Positions 36,596 through 49,463 of a DNA stretch of 64,000 bases are shown here, piece after piece. Source of the DNA: Rhyzopertha dominica. Lineage: Eukaryota > Arthropoda > Insecta > Coleoptera > Bostrichidae. Position numbers and translations under genes: made by a program. Within the stretch, counting starts at the first letter, position 1. Every line of letters starts with the position of its first letter. Below the pieces are notes generated by a model, which made no database searches, was not told where the DNA came from, and saw nothing but the letters and a program-made list of their open reading frames with translations. The stretch covers positions 33,474,942-33,538,941 of the forward strand of contig QCXZ01000001.1 of the NCBI GenBank assembly GCA_025024175.1. The letters are read 5' to 3'.

Positions 36596-37317
36596 TAAAT
36601 CAAAAATTTATATGATGAATAGTTTATTGGGTTTTTGGACGAATGTAAAAAAAACATTAGTTTTCGGTTTAATTTAAACCCTCTTCGAGGTCTCAAACGG
36701 TCACTCGAGTACGTTGGTTTTTAATCATACTGAATACAACAGCGAACAGCGTTTGACATGAAGTTGTATTTACATGCCGTTTTGAATGTCGATAGTCCTA
36801 ATGAAGTAAATTTTGTCTTTAAAGAAAAGTTTGTGAAATGGTCGGAAAAATGAAAATTTTGTACTATCTTCCGTATACGATCGAATTTGATTTAACTTTT
36901 ACATTTTTAATATAAAAAATACGTAAGTACAGGTTAAACTGAATCTAATAAGTCTTGGCAATTTCAATATATTAAAAATGTATATATTACGGAGGGTCAA
37001 ATTTGAGCCTCTGCGGAAAAGATGGCGAAAAATTTTCATTTTCCCAACGATTTTGAAAAAACGGCATATAAATCCAATTACAAAATTTAGTTGTTTAAAG
37101 TTTTACCGGTTTTTCCGGCATACATTCGAAAGCATTAGAGGAAAATGCAAAGTTGTTTCACCAAAAGGTATAGTATAGCAAACTACACCTACGTACCAAG
37201 TTTCATCCCAAAAGCTCAAATAAGAAAGAAAATTGATTGAAAAAAAAACGAAGACCCAACCCATAGTATTACCGGAGCGTTATACTGAAAACCCATACGT
37301 CTAAATCTCTATTTTTA

Positions 37318-37620
37318 TACAGTAAAACCTTGGATAAACTACGCAAAATGCCCAGGATATCCGACCTCACAACTTTTAGCACAAAAATATAATTTCTTAT
37401 TTTGGTATGATATTTAAAAAATCGATCCGGAATAATTGGACTCTCCGAATCCCGGAATGACCGGCGCACAACATGCGCCAGGGTATCCGGAATACAACAG
37501 TGAAAACCACAAGTCCCTATCTTTTTTTTGTTCGCCAACCACGAACCTCCAAACATCGGCATACACTTGTTTGCAACTAAATCTGAAGGAAACATGGCTC
37601 GACCAATGAAACGTTGACCA
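37318..37620. mobile_element. pogo/Tigger-like transposon terminus
   Basis: After a TA dinucleotide (37318-37319) the sequence CAGTAAAACCTTGGATAA begins, the style of terminus found in pogo/Tigger elements. It is followed by repeated ATCCGGA/TTCCGGA text typical of their subterminal regions (37348-37490). The opposite end was not located. The segment 37428-37605 recurs inverted at 36411-36595. Assignment rests on motif recall. Confidence 0.4.
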
Positions 37621-39065
37621 CCTTATAGCCACACTATCATTATAAAGTCACTATAGGTAAAGCTACGTCACAATACCAATTGTCGGTTCGATCTGCAAAT
37701 TGAACATTTATATTGACATGAAAGCAACAACTACAGAAAACAACTTGTTACCTGCGCGATTCCTGCACTTCATTGCAACAAGCAAATAGTGCTAATCTGC
37801 AAACGTGTTGCAATATGTAGTGTCCCATCAAAATCATTTTGTTACAAAGAAAAAAATATAATCAGTCCCGAAAAGTGCAATAACCACACACGAGAGATTC
37901 CGTTTCTCCTAAACGTTTCTGCTCCAGCCCATTTCGGCATTCATACAGTGTTTGCCAAAGTTATTACGTTTATTGGTGCCGTAAACGGCTCTTCGGCCGT
38001 AATTTATTTTGTTTATATTCAAATTTATAGCTGCGCGCGCGTTGAAATAGCGCCTAGCGTTTGTAGAACCGGCTCGTTGTTCTTTAATAACCTAGGGGAG
38101 CGTGTAAGAGGGGTGGCCGCTCCATAAATTGTTCTTAGTCGGATGAAGATGTCAAAAACAGGAGAGAGTAACTTTCTGCAGCCATTTAGTAATACCGCTG
38201 CACGAACGGCTCTGCGACTGATAAACTTTTTTTCCTTTTGCAATGAAGGAATGTTTTTTGAACCTAAGCGATGCTTTTGAGTTCCGTAAATTACAGATGT
38301 AATGTGAATCATTTTAGTGAGATTGTTGGGTTTGATAGTTCTCTTTCTATGTTCAATGTCAAACGTGAAGAATTAACCGAAAGATGTTGCAATCAAGTAG
38401 AAAATACTGCGGCAACTTTATACAACAAAAATAGTTGGTAACATTAAACTAAGTTAGCTTAGCATGTTTTTATGCTTATTCCCTGATAATCTCCAATACA
38501 AGTTATAGTGACTTGTGCCTTTATTGCCTTCATCTAACAAAAGTTTTTAGCAAATTGGAAATGCTTTAAAATTCAAAAAGTGAGAAATACGTCTTACAAA
38601 AAGGTATAGCTACCTCAACATGATTTTTTGGAGTCGTATTGGTTTACTTAATAGTCCTACGGAGAATAGCCCTAGCACTACAATAAGGTATGCAACATTG
38701 CATTTCATTTGTCTCAAATCTTTCGTAAGGGAGATCTATCTAACGAAAATACAGCTGTATTTTTGGTTATACAAACTACGCCCTCAGAAAGCAAAATATC
38801 TTCTCAAACCACATTTTTTTTGCAAAATTGATTGTCTTATACTAGTCAGATTTTACGTGAATTGCGCAGATACGTAATCAAAAATTGGCTTTTCCTTAAA
38901 ATGCAGTTAGTTTAGCTCACGATTTGTAAATACCTGTCTAATTAACAGGTAATTGTAGTAATTGGGCGCCGTACGAAACTCTAGCAATGCCTAATTTTAT
39001 AACAAAATCTTTAGCACTGTTTATGCAGTCTGAAACAAAAAATAGCAGTTTTGCGACTTAGTTCA
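37621..39065. other. No gene; GC-richer patch at about 37880-38230
   Basis: Open frames overlap on both strands in the patch (112 codons plus, 95 codons minus), neither with a recognisable motif. A small TACCTGT/ACAGGTA hairpin lies near 38931-38952. Confidence 0.4.
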
Positions 39066-39069
39066 AGCG

Positions 39070-39130
39070 CTCGACTACAGTGGCCTTGTCTCAACCGGTC
39101 GGCCACCTTAGCCAACAGTAGCAGTTACGG
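39070..39130 (-). repeat. Possible tRNA-derived sequence
   Basis: On the minus strand GGTGGCCGACCGGTTGAGA resembles the A-box/D-arm of serine or leucine tRNAs (GTGGCCGAGNGGTTAAG). No B box follows, so it is at most a degraded tRNA-like fragment or SINE head. Confidence 0.25.
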
Positions 39131-39549
39131 ACTAGTTGGGCTGAAATAAATCTATTGCTGATGTTTGCTATTTTTATTTCGTACATAATTATATAATTGC
39201 TCTAGTTTAGAGCCGAGTTGCATTTGCGAGGTAGATCCTCTTTAACCTTCATATAATGAAATCCAATGTATGTGACTGTAGTAAGAGAAATGCATAAAGA
39301 GCATTGGATAAATATATCCGCGTTGTTTTACATGTATGTATTTGTATTTGAAATAGCAGTTTAAAATGTAATCTCTAATTTACACAACCGCAAAACACTG
39401 TATTATCCGTATGAAATCGAAAGCACACTTCCACAGGAAAATTTTTACTATTCTTTAAATCTGTCTTTTTTATCATACACTGATATGTATATATGATAGA
39501 TATAAAACAATAGTATACTGTACATTAACCTCCAGCACCCGGTTAAATT

Positions 39550-39790
39550 ATAATAATATACTTTATTTTCTACAGGTTTGCAGTAGTAGCTTCCCGCACT
39601 GAATTATGTCAATATCGTTAATATAGGTGAGAAAAAGCAGCGGACGAAGATTTTATTCCTGAGGCACTACATAATGAGGTAGAGGCATAGTTTCGGTACT
39701 TAACACTAATGTGTTGAAGATTGGCTTAAGACAATCGAGGTCTAATTTGAGTTTTTCTGCGGTTTTCTTCAATTCTCTATCCAGAATAAA
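39550..39790 (-). pseudogene. LINE reverse transcriptase fragment (motif B)
   Basis: On the minus strand VVPQE then NLRPLLFLTYINDID (about 39670-39615) reproduces motif B of jockey/R1-type polymerases ('VPQGS.LGPLLF..YIND'), with a stop inside. Upstream residues (LKKTAEKLKLDLD) do not carry a clear motif A. The copy is short and decayed. Confidence 0.6.
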
Positions 39791-41478
39791 TACATACATG
39801 TATGATACTTACATCTATCTATCCGGAGCGCAAATGCGAGATCTCTTATCTCTTATCTCTCATCGTTGAATCAAAAAATTTTTTTTCTTTCGTCACTTTT
39901 ATAAGTCGACCGTAGTCGAATGAAATTAACGGAAGTGTGTAATGTATTAATGATTTTCATAAGAATAAATAAATAAAAAAAGCTTGTGGCGTTTTTTTCA
40001 AAACAAGGAAAAAAAATCAAGAAACCAAACTAAGTGACAATTAATGAAAAAATATAACCCGAAAGATCAATTAATATGTGCGCTTAAGCGGGCTGCCAGC
40101 TTTAGTGGAGATGGGCGGGGTATTAACTGATAGTAAAAAAAACGAGGGCGCCACGTGATTGAACCGCTAAGCGAATATCCGCCAATCACGAACCGCGGGT
40201 GAAAGATGTCAAAAATTCTGTGATCTAACAGGAATATCTCAACAAAAAAATCCAACGATTGTTCAACAAATTCTATTCAACAAAAATACAACCCAAGTAC
40301 TTACATGCATCCAGCGGTGTCCTCGGTATACGTATATCGAGGTATCCACTGAAATATCTGAAAATTAATCACAAAAAGGCTGTTTCGGGTATCGTGACNC
40401 GAAACGAATTGAATTTAAAAATTATAACACTATTGAACAATCAAAGCATAACTCTACCGTTGTAATAGAAACAAAACTATAAAGGCAAAACATTAATGCA
40501 AAATATTAACGAATCTAGTCAAAAGATTGAAGTTAATGTTAAATAATACTCGATTACTTGACAATTAGAAAGAGATTTGAAAGTACAATATAAAATGAAT
40601 TGATTTATATACAATGAATGAACGTGAATCTCAACGAAATATTAAAATAACAAGTAGTATACATAGCTTAAGTTCGGGGCGATCTCTTCAGGTCACAAGG
40701 AACTGGTGAACATCAAAAGTAAATAGGTGCGATGACGATAGGCTCCCTTAGGCTAAGGCTAACGGCGAACGGCTGTATATGGAATCCCGTGCCCCGCGAT
40801 ATCACCAGAGATAACAGGCCCTTGAAGAAACTCCTCGACAAAGAACGACAGTACCTCAGCGTTGTAAATACTATTCAGCACTATTATAACCGACAGTAAA
40901 ACCAAGTAACCTCAGCTGGTCGAGGGTCAAATCACAATGCAGAATCGGCGTAGAAAATGTGATTAAACTTCCACACAAACGATCGAGTAGGCTTCCGAAT
41001 CCCCTAGCTCGGGCAACATTTGCTAACGCACAAAAACCAACCTAACGTGCGAAATTTCAGCAAATATACGTGTAACTAGTCCAAATAATCCCGAAAATCG
41101 GTGAGTACACTATAACCACTCAAAATGGAACCTAGCTACGAAGCTTTTACTCGATTGTGATTTATTTCCAAGTTAACACGAGAACGTATCGCCGTTTAAT
41201 GATAGATTTTTCCAGCTGAGAACGCGATTCTTATCAAGATACAAAAAAGAATGGAGCAAGAAACTCTCGAGCAGGACCGGTCGAGGTAAACCATGAAGTA
41301 CGCGAAGCAACGACCTGTTCTATTAAACCAATACATATACCAATGAATGATTGAATAAATGTAAAAAAGGACTAAATATAACTTTTTCTAAATTATAGCG
41401 TTACAAGCTGACGATTTTGCAGATACGATTAAAATAAATTTATAAGCGAAGAAGAAAAGCCACACCATTCCATCTTAC
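39791..41478. other. No gene recognised
   Basis: 40690-41050 and 41160-41320 are less AT-rich, and one N lies at 40399. No coding motif, RNA gene or terminal repeats were found. Confidence 0.4.
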
Positions 41479-42290
41479 TTAACAGAACGAAATGTCCTGT
41501 ATCGACTTAGACTTCCGCCACAAACTGACTAAAGCAAGCCAGGTTAAATACAGCCGACCTTTTACGCATAAAACCATGCTGATGCTTAAATTGTGCTCTT
41601 GACACGCATATAGCTGTTGATATAAAAGCGTTTCAAATACTTTTGAAAAATCGCAAAGAAGAGTAACCTGCCTATAATTAGGAATGTTATTTCTGTCACC
41701 CTTTTTAATAATTAGATATACAAAGGATCTCTTCCAGACATGCGAAATAGTAGACGTCTTTAGGATAAGATTGAAAAGATATGAAAGCGGTGTGGAAAAA
41801 ATACCAGCACGATCCTTGAAGAGGCAATTAGGAACACCATCAACTCCAGAAGTAAAGGAATTCTTAGCAGCCTTCAATGTTTTGAAAACATCATCTTCAG
41901 AAAAATGTGTGACAGAAACAACACTAGAAAACGAAACTTCAGATTCAGAAACTAAAGTAGATTTCGACTCAACATATAGACCTCCCGGAAAAATGTAGCA
42001 ATAGAATTTTGATGATATTTTTCAGGAGCTGAATACCCACGGTCATTTAGTTTCATAGCACCAGGAATGCGTGTAATCCGTCTCTTTTTATCATGAAAGA
42101 TCAAAATTTTTTAGGTTCGTTAAGTATGGATGTCTCAATATCTGCCATGTAGCGCCTATAGGATGATGAAATCAGCGACTTTGAGCGTGATGTGAACTGG
42201 CAAAACTGTCTATAGTAGTAATGAGAATTGCATCTTCTGTATAGCCTAAGAGCTTTTATGAAAAATCTTTGACACAATAATTTAGATTAA
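41479..42290 (-). pseudogene. LINE (jockey-like) linker and reverse transcriptase relic
   Basis: Minus-strand pieces in order: SSYRRYMADIETSILNEPKK then FWSFI-like text (about 42190-42095), the conserved 'Y..Y....E.....NPK.FW.F' segment before the polymerase. Next is a 119-codon piece with SGVDGVPNCLFKDRAG, WKRSFVYLIIKKGDRN and NYRQVTLLCDFSKVFE (41877-41640), i.e. fingers and the 'NYRP' motif. Then come LYACQEHNLSI and a shortened end at 41479. Motif A and YADD are not present. The copy is moderately conserved, with frameshifts mainly upstream. Confidence 0.8.
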
Positions 42291-43335
42291 AAACGTATTT
42301 TGGCAGTTAAACTGTTATCTTCAGTAGAAGTTAAAACAAGCAGCTTCTTGAAATGTCTGGCAGGATTTAACCAGATGATACTGACACAATTTTCAGTGAA
42401 AATTTGGTGAGTAGAATATCCTCCGGTTAATTTCAAGAAAGCGCTTACTGTAGATGACAGATTAACTGCTACACTACGTATTTAGACTTTCCAAATTATT
42501 GTGGTAATGGTTTTCCATATGCAGTTGAATTAGAACAAAAACCACACTCGGCTCTTGTTTTATCTGCAGCACGCGTTACTATGCATCTTTTCCAAGTTAC
42601 ACAGGGCCATTTGTCGGTAGATTTTATTAGTAGCTCATTGTGACCCACTTCCGTTGTGGAACGTACATACAGGTGGCATCGTTCAGCTGACGGGAGGCTG
42701 TGCCAAATCGTCCGCAGCTTCAATGTAGGTCATTTAAATCCCAATAAAAGCAAACTCTGTAAAATGCTTTTGTAAAACGGCGAGTACATATTGTTTTACA
42801 GCTAACTTACCACAAGTTAATTCTGGTTATAGAACGGTAATATTAGATGATTATAAATACCAGGCAAGATTCTGCAATGGAGAATAATTAGTTAAGTTTC
42901 AAGAGGGTCATTTCAAGTTTGATCACAAACCGCTGGATCTCACAAAACACTAAATTTGAATAACAAGAGCTCGCGCGTCCAAACAGGCTGTTAGGGTAAA
43001 TGCTTGTTATACATATTAGCAGCACTTCATAACCCACAAAGGCATTGAGAAAGTTATACCGATTACTTTTGAGATTATAAACCCATGCACGTTGCAGAGT
43101 TGCCTCTATCATTTTGATGTGATTAATTGATTATAACACTTTCCTTATATAGCTCTACTACCATTATCAATTACTATTAGAATACTTTGAATTCAGATAT
43201 TATAGTTTGAACATATTATCAGCCAAAATCTCGAAGAATATTCCATTCTCTGTTTCTTATTAAGTTTATTTTAATAGATGTAATAAAATACGAGGTATCA
43301 AGTGCGACTTTAAACACCTTAATAAGCTAATAGGT
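42291..43335. other. No gene recognised
   Basis: The minus-strand frame at 42496-42723 contains a cysteine-bearing stretch (KRCIVTRAADKTRAECGFC) that vaguely recalls a transposase zinc finger, but the spacing is incomplete and I do not assign it. The remainder is AT-rich. Confidence 0.35.
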
Positions 43336-43339
43336 AGTC

Positions 43340-43490
43340 GAAACTAATCCAGGACACTGCATACTGCATGTCGTCCTCCAGATCGAGAAGTCGTGGGTTC
43401 GAGTCCCTCCCAAGGCATGGTTGTTGTATGCATCCTTTTCATACATACTGATTAGCAGTATTGAGCTGGTCTGTTATTGCAATTTTGACG
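43340..43490 (+). repeat. tRNA-derived SINE copy
   Basis: A clear B box GGTTCGAGTCC (43396-43406) sits in a tRNA-like head. Its downstream body contains GAGCTGGTCTGTTATTGCAA (43463-43482), matching the ATTGGTCTGTTATTCCAAT body at 24199-24217. The A-box region is degraded. It belongs to the same SINE family as the head-to-head pair at 23908-24240. Confidence 0.6.
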
Positions 43491-44494
43491 TGAACATTTA
43501 CATATAAAAAGTAACATAAATAAAACGTTTTAAATACCTGTCATACAGCTAATATAATTTATTTTATGAGTTCAATAGAGGATTCGAGAAATGTACTCTG
43601 TTGACGCTTTCTACAAGTGTGTATTCACAATGATGGGTAGATGCTAAAATATAGTTGGATATGTAGCAAAGGAATTACAAAGAAGCATTCATGCAATGCA
43701 ATTAGACAGTGTGAATGACGTAACGTGGAGTAACAAATAAATATCTAGCAACCGATGAGCTCACACAGCAGTTCGAAAGTAGGTGGGTTTTTTATACACA
43801 AGACTGTGTTGGATAATGATAGATTCTGTTATCAATTTTATTTTTTCTAAAATATTTTCAGATTGATCACATAATGATGGAAAATCTTTAATAACTGATG
43901 GCGAATTATTTTTTTCTACCTGTTATTATCAGTGAATAGAAACAAATGCCAGACACTCTTGGCGATTGAAAAATCATACCGGTTTTACAGTGTTTGTCAC
44001 TTTTTGTTTTGTTTTTTCTCAATACTGTTCTCTATCATGTTCTACCCGACTGCGTCGACGCCCAAATGGGGAATAAAGATTTTTACAAAAGAAATACAAG
44101 CGCTCGCATTGAATAAAATAAACTTACAATTAATTGTTTGGTTGAATACTTACGTACCAACTTTTATTACCTACATGAAACAATGGTTTCTCATCCTTTA
44201 AACTGATGATGCATGATTGTTTTTCTATAATTGGGAATATATATAATTTATTTTTTACTTAGTTTCATGTGATAAAACATTTTAAATTGATTTATACTAA
44301 AAAAATTACATACAAAGTTTATTGTATCTACTATTTCAAATAAGCAAACATTGGTATTATTGGGACGGCAAGAAAGTGTTTGTGTTCTTCAAAAGAATAT
44401 TTATTTATTTATTACCTAGGATAAACCGTATGATTTGTTGATCAGTAAAAAAATAATTTATATTACATATTCATAATATTCTATACATGATCAT
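43491..44494. other. AT-rich, no gene recognised
   Basis: No supported feature. Confidence 0.5.
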
Positions 44495-44522
44495 ACATAA
44501 GTTACATACATGTAACTTATGT
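44495..44522. repeat. 13-bp perfect inverted repeat with 2-bp spacer
   Basis: ACATAAGTTACAT (44495-44507), two bases, then its exact reverse complement (44510-44522). Related CATGAT.../...ATCATG words recur on both sides (44484-44592), giving a larger imperfectly palindromic patch. It may be a decayed fold-back element. Confidence 0.5.
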
Positions 44523-44689
44523 CATGATCGTATATGAACATATATGGCCGTATTTATTCACAAGTGATCATGTATGTTAATACATGATTATATGTGTTTA
44601 TATGCGATAATGACTGTTCAAACATGAATAAAACTCGTATAGCTTACGACCTAAAGAGAGTTTTAGTGAGATTGTGTTCCTGTTCACAC

Positions 44690-46215
44690 TACATTCCTGT
44701 ACATCGTCAACAGTTCCCAAACTCATTAAAAACTTCAATGAAGCAGAAACAACAGAGATTGTTAAACATTTTGGATGGTATGTTCAAAACGTTGCGGTGG
44801 TTCATTACTATGTCAGTGGTAGTCTATTAAAGTCAATTCCACCCCTATAAAACTCATCAGCTCTATCTAACCGTCCACTTGATGAGGCGAAGTTCTGTTG
44901 AATGGACAACTGGAGGATAATACACACTTTTACATAAATGAAATTAGTCAAATTATTTATACCCTAAAATCCGACGCGTGCAGCAATGATAACGTGAATG
45001 CTTACATGTTGAAATAATGTTTGCCACATATTTGCGATCACATAACGCATGTAATTAATTAGTGTTTAGAGGTAGGATTTTACCAGATGTGTGGAAAACA
45101 ACAATTGTAACCCCTTTACCTAAAATTAGCTCTTCAAAGCAGTATAGTAACTTACGGTCAATAAGCATCATAACTATACTCTTTCGAAAATTCTTGAAAA
45201 GTTTATCCAGAAGCAAATGAATAGTTACGCAATAGATAATAAAATTATATCGGATATGCAGTCAGGTTTTAGAAAATGCCATAGTACTGTTAGTACATTG
45301 GCCAACATCATTGATGACATCATTACATCCCTAGATAGTGGTCGGGCCACTTCTCTAGTTCTTTTAGACTTTTCGAAAGCTTTCAATACTCTCGATCACA
45401 ATTTACTGTGTGCTAAGTTAGCTTACTATGGGTTTGACATGAACTCCGTTAGCTTTTTTTAAAGTGTTATTTATCTAAGCAATAGAAATCAAATTGTTAA
45501 ATTTGGTACTAAGATCTCAGATCTATCAAATATTACTTCAGGTGTTTTTCAGGGCTCAGTATTGGGTCCCATCGTGTTTCTTATCTATACCGCTGATATT
45601 TTACATAATGTAAGATTCTCCAAGACGCATTGTTACGAGGATGACACGCAAATCACGTATTCATTTAATCCTAAACAAACAAATTTTGTTGCTGAAAATA
45701 TAAACGATCTTAAAGCAATTGAAACATCTAAAGACCATAATTTACAGTTAAATCTACAAAAGTGTTCTGTTATATCTACTTCTGCCATAAGGTATGGGGC
45801 TGTTGTGAAGGCAGACCTGAAATGACATATTCTGGCAAAACGTTAGAAATCGTCGATCATGTTAAAAGCTTAGGACTGATTATTGATGATCCACCCTAAC
45901 TGCTTAACAAACTATTTTATAGACGTGATCTCCATAACGTAGGTGTACGCCACTCTAATAGACTTTCATTACCTCCTCATCGGTTAGTCGCTAAATACAA
46001 TTTTGTTCCTGGCGAAAGTAGACAATTGTCTTGTCAACTTGGACTGACTGTTTTGATTGTTTTGTTTAACATGATTCTAATTAATCATGTATTATTTCTT
46101 GTTGCTTTTTTGTACATTTTGAAAAGGTTAAGTTGAATAGACTTTGGCTTAATAGAAATCATTATGCAAGGTTGTATGTTATTCCTGAATAAAACCTTAT
46201 TATTATTATTATTAT
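44690..46215 (+). pseudogene. LINE (jockey-like), 5'-truncated copy with TTA-repeat tail
   Basis: After a decayed linker (from about 44690, clearer from 44925), the polymerase is well preserved. It shows WKTTIVTPLPKISSS (about 45090-45130), IISDMQSGFRKCHSTVSTLA, and LVLLDFSKAFNTLDHNLL (motif A, about 45355-45410). After a stop it continues with SGVFQGSVLGPIVFLIYTAD (motif B, about 45540-45596), YEDDTQITY (the catalytic box with Glu at the variable second position) and LQLNLQKCSVIS. Then come a GLIIDD box and RHSNRLSLPPHR near the C terminus (about 45945-45980). It ends with AATAAA and a TTATTA repeat (46197-46215), a typical LINE 3' end. Stops and at least two frameshifts make it non-functional. 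The endonuclease is missing. Confidence 0.85.
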
Positions 46216-48689
46216 CGCTGAATATAATTGACCGTCCCGTCCCGACTTGTCAAAAATTGTTGCATCAAAGCCTCTGATATAAATAATAGACAGGGAGTGG
46301 ATTTTAAGAAAATACATAGCTGACGTACGAAAAATATTACCCGAAAAGAAAAAATAGGACTGCCTACAAAAAGAAACTAATTAATATAACAAAGTTATTG
46401 AATAGATGCTTCCATAAATACTAATTAAAATAACTGACTTACTTTTAGATGCTAGCTCGGAACTTTTTATAGTGGAAGGACTGCGTTGCGAGACTTATGT
46501 CAATTTTAAAATCATCCTTAAGTAACCTTTGTAAATTTTGTTGTCATTAGTACTTTTACTACTTTGAAGTATCCAATCTAACGAACTATTCATGAACTAA
46601 ACTGTTTGAGTTCTTATACAATCAAATCAAACCACACGCATTCCTCCCTATGTGGCAGGCCCTCATGTAGCAGCTGCTGGCTTCGACGCCAATTCATTAA
46701 TCTCTTGCCATCAAACGGCGTTCAAACAGACGCCCTCCCACAGCTGCCCCACCCCCATTCAGAAAAATCGAGCATAAATCAGATTTAGGCTGAATCCATT
46801 AAACCGTATTTTATGCTGTAAAATAACGGTGAACGTTTTGTGCAGATCGTACGGTTTCCCATTTGACTGCTCTGTAGAGCTAATCGTTTTGTGAATTATT
46901 GACCTGGTTATGCCGATAAATATGTGTGAGTCAATAGGTTATCATAACTAATAGTTTGTGAGCCCATTTAAACATTTTAAAATCAGTAGGCGTGCCCACG
47001 AATATTGGTTAAGCTTTTATGTGGTAAGCATAAATTTTTGCAAAGCTAACAAAAATAGTTGGGTTTTATATTATCGACTTATTAAAATTTATAAACCTTA
47101 GTCGTTTCCGAAGCACATGTCATATGTCTCCCACACACCATACCATCTACGAAACATAAAACCAAATAATCGGTTTAAATTACGATTTCTAATTGTTTTA
47201 GGGTAAAACTAGGACAACAATTTATGCAATTATTTAATTTTGTAACGTACCTGTTCTTAAGAGGAACGTACTAGTTTGTGCATGTTTAAGCTATCGATGT
47301 TGGTGCAATAAAAATATCAAAACCCAAGCTTACATTATATTTCAATTCTTTCCGACTCGCTCTGACTTCTGATAATCTTGTTAGCCACAACCTATGTTCC
47401 CTTCTCATTATCTTGACATACAAAAATACAACCCTACAAGAGAATAAAAAATAGAAAAACTGTAGATCACTCTATACGAAACATATGGAATTTCAGAAGT
47501 AACTTAAAAATCCCGTTCAAGAACTAGAGCAATATACTCAATGGAAAGAGCCATCAAAGCGTCAAACAAGAAGACTTTAGGAGAGGAGAAAGAATCATAT
47601 CGTTGGGTACAAACTGCAAACCTCGTTTTAATCCTTAACTACGTGTGAGCCTTCTAGCAACAAGCATGTAACGCCTCCAACCCAGCGAAGATGTAGCCGG
47701 CCCGGCGGTATACGAAAGCGGTAGAAATTCCTACCGTACGTTGATTCAATCAATTAATCAATCAAATACTATCTTGACACAGTTATTTATTTTGACTGCA
47801 ATATAATAGCAATAAACTTTTATTATTTGATATTTCTAAATATTGCTCTTCGTTCTTTACATTAATGACTTACAGCAAGTTTCTTTGTTAATGTATTTGG
47901 CTTCACTTTCAGTCTTACGCTTCCTTTTGATTAAGTATAATTGAGTGCTTTCCACTATATTTTTGCTGCCTGGGGAAATAAACTGTAAACCTTTGCTTTA
48001 TTTATTTCGGACACCCTTACCTAATATTCAACTTTTCAAAATGTAATAGATCTGTACTTAAACACTTAAAGAGAGTTATTGCACCGACTGAAATGTAAAT
48101 GACTTAAGTAGGGCATTTCGCTAGTTTGATTCAAACTCTATTGAGTGAATAGCTCTAACAATATGTGTGGATATTGTTCGTAAAATACTCGCTCACAGTG
48201 CAGAAAAAACAAAGTTAGTATGAAGAACGGTTTTTTCTTTATTTTACATGTCCACTAAAGGTTTCCTAAGTTTACTTGATGTTCCTGTAGTGATATTACG
48301 GAATGCATTGGTATTAAAAATGTACTCAGTATTGTTGCTGTTATTCAGTTTGAGTGTGCAAGCTATAAAGTTCATAAAAGTATACAGTAACCGACACTCA
48401 ACAAGTATAACATTGAATCTGTTAAATTACCTTTTGAAAGCCTCCCCATGCCAATATTTCGAATAAACTTCTTTTTTGTCTCCGGCTAAATAATCTTTTG
48501 CTGAATAACTGAAGCAGGGGAATTCAAGTTCAATTATATTATTATTATTATTATTATTATTATGCATAGGGTGTGGTCTTGAGAACTTTTCGCACTGAAA
48601 CTGATTACTTATTATGCCCCCACTACCTTCTAGGAGGTATGTTACTCCATTAATCATGGTAATTAGAAAGTGAAGATACGATTATTTAA
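46216..48689. other. No gene; GC-richer patch and ATT microsatellite
   Basis: 46620-46780 is GC-richer with two CAGCTG words. An (ATT)n run lies at 48537-48562. The rest is AT-rich with no recognised motif. Confidence 0.45.
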
Positions 48690-49463
48690 AATCTATAGAA
48701 ATGTATAGGCAGGAAAATCGTCCGATATTTTTCATCGACGAAACATGGTACGATACCCATGATACAATAAAAAAGGATGAGTTGATGACTCAGGAAAGTG
48801 GAACGTCAATATTCCGGCGTCAAAAGGAAAAAGAATAATGATTCTACACGCAGGAGGTGAAAATGGTTTCGTTCCTGGAGCCCTGTATCTTGGATGTAAA
48901 AACTTAAAAGAAGCAAGCGCCGATTATCATTCTGATATTAATGCGGAAGTGTTTAAAAATTGGTTCAAAAACATTTTATTGCCCAAATTGCCACCAAACA
49001 GCGTCATAGTAATGGACAACGCTAGTTGCAATTCGGAGCATTTGGATAAAATTCCAAACACGAGTTTTTAAGAAAAGAAGATTTATATTTCGAAGAGGAC
49101 TACACAAAAAAACAATTGTCGGAAGTGCTTAGCACAAAAAAATTTTCGAAGAAATTTGACATTCTCGCTTCTGACTGTGAGCACACCATTCTACGATCAC
49201 CCCCATGTCATTGCATTTTCAAGCCCATTGAAATGATATGGGGGCAATTGAAACAAAGAATTCAACGAGGGAACACTGGTGGAAAATTTAGTAATGAAAT
49301 GCTGCTAAAAATTAGACACTAAGCTGAAATAACAAGTGTCGATGCATGTAGAAATTCAGTGCGGCATGTAATGAACATTGAAAATCGGTACAGAGCGAAT
49401 CATGTACAAGAACTAATAATAGAAGTTAATCGTGATTTTAGCAGTGAAAGTAATAGTGAGTAA
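48690..49463 (+). pseudogene. DDE transposase relic (IS630/Tc1/mariner-like)
   Basis: Plus-strand fragments give the three acidic positions in order. PIFFIDETWYDTHDT holds the first Asp (about 48727-48770). After a frame change, MILHAGGENGFVPGAL and SADYHSDINAEVFKNWF lead to LPPNSVIVMDNASCNS with the second Asp (about 48992-49035). HTILRSPPCHCIFKPIEMIW holds the terminal Glu (about 49182-49240). The C terminus ends at a stop at 49461-49463. The text 'LHAG.ENGF', 'YH.D.N...' and 'LPPNSV.V.DNAS' is characteristic of a transposase family common in arthropod genomes. Internal frameshifts and missing N-terminal DNA-binding domains show it is dead. No terminal repeats were found. Confidence 0.85.

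Noticed and set aside
42496..42723. Cysteine-containing frame resembling a piggyBac C-terminal zinc finger
   Set aside because: Only two of the expected Cys positions fit and the CF..YH ending is absent.
44861..44870. Another TCATCAG hammerhead-core word on the minus strand
   Set aside because: No GAAA at the needed distance and no flanking stems.
46197..46215. TTA microsatellite as an independent simple repeat
   Set aside because: It directly follows AATAAA at the end of a LINE copy and is better explained as that element's tail.
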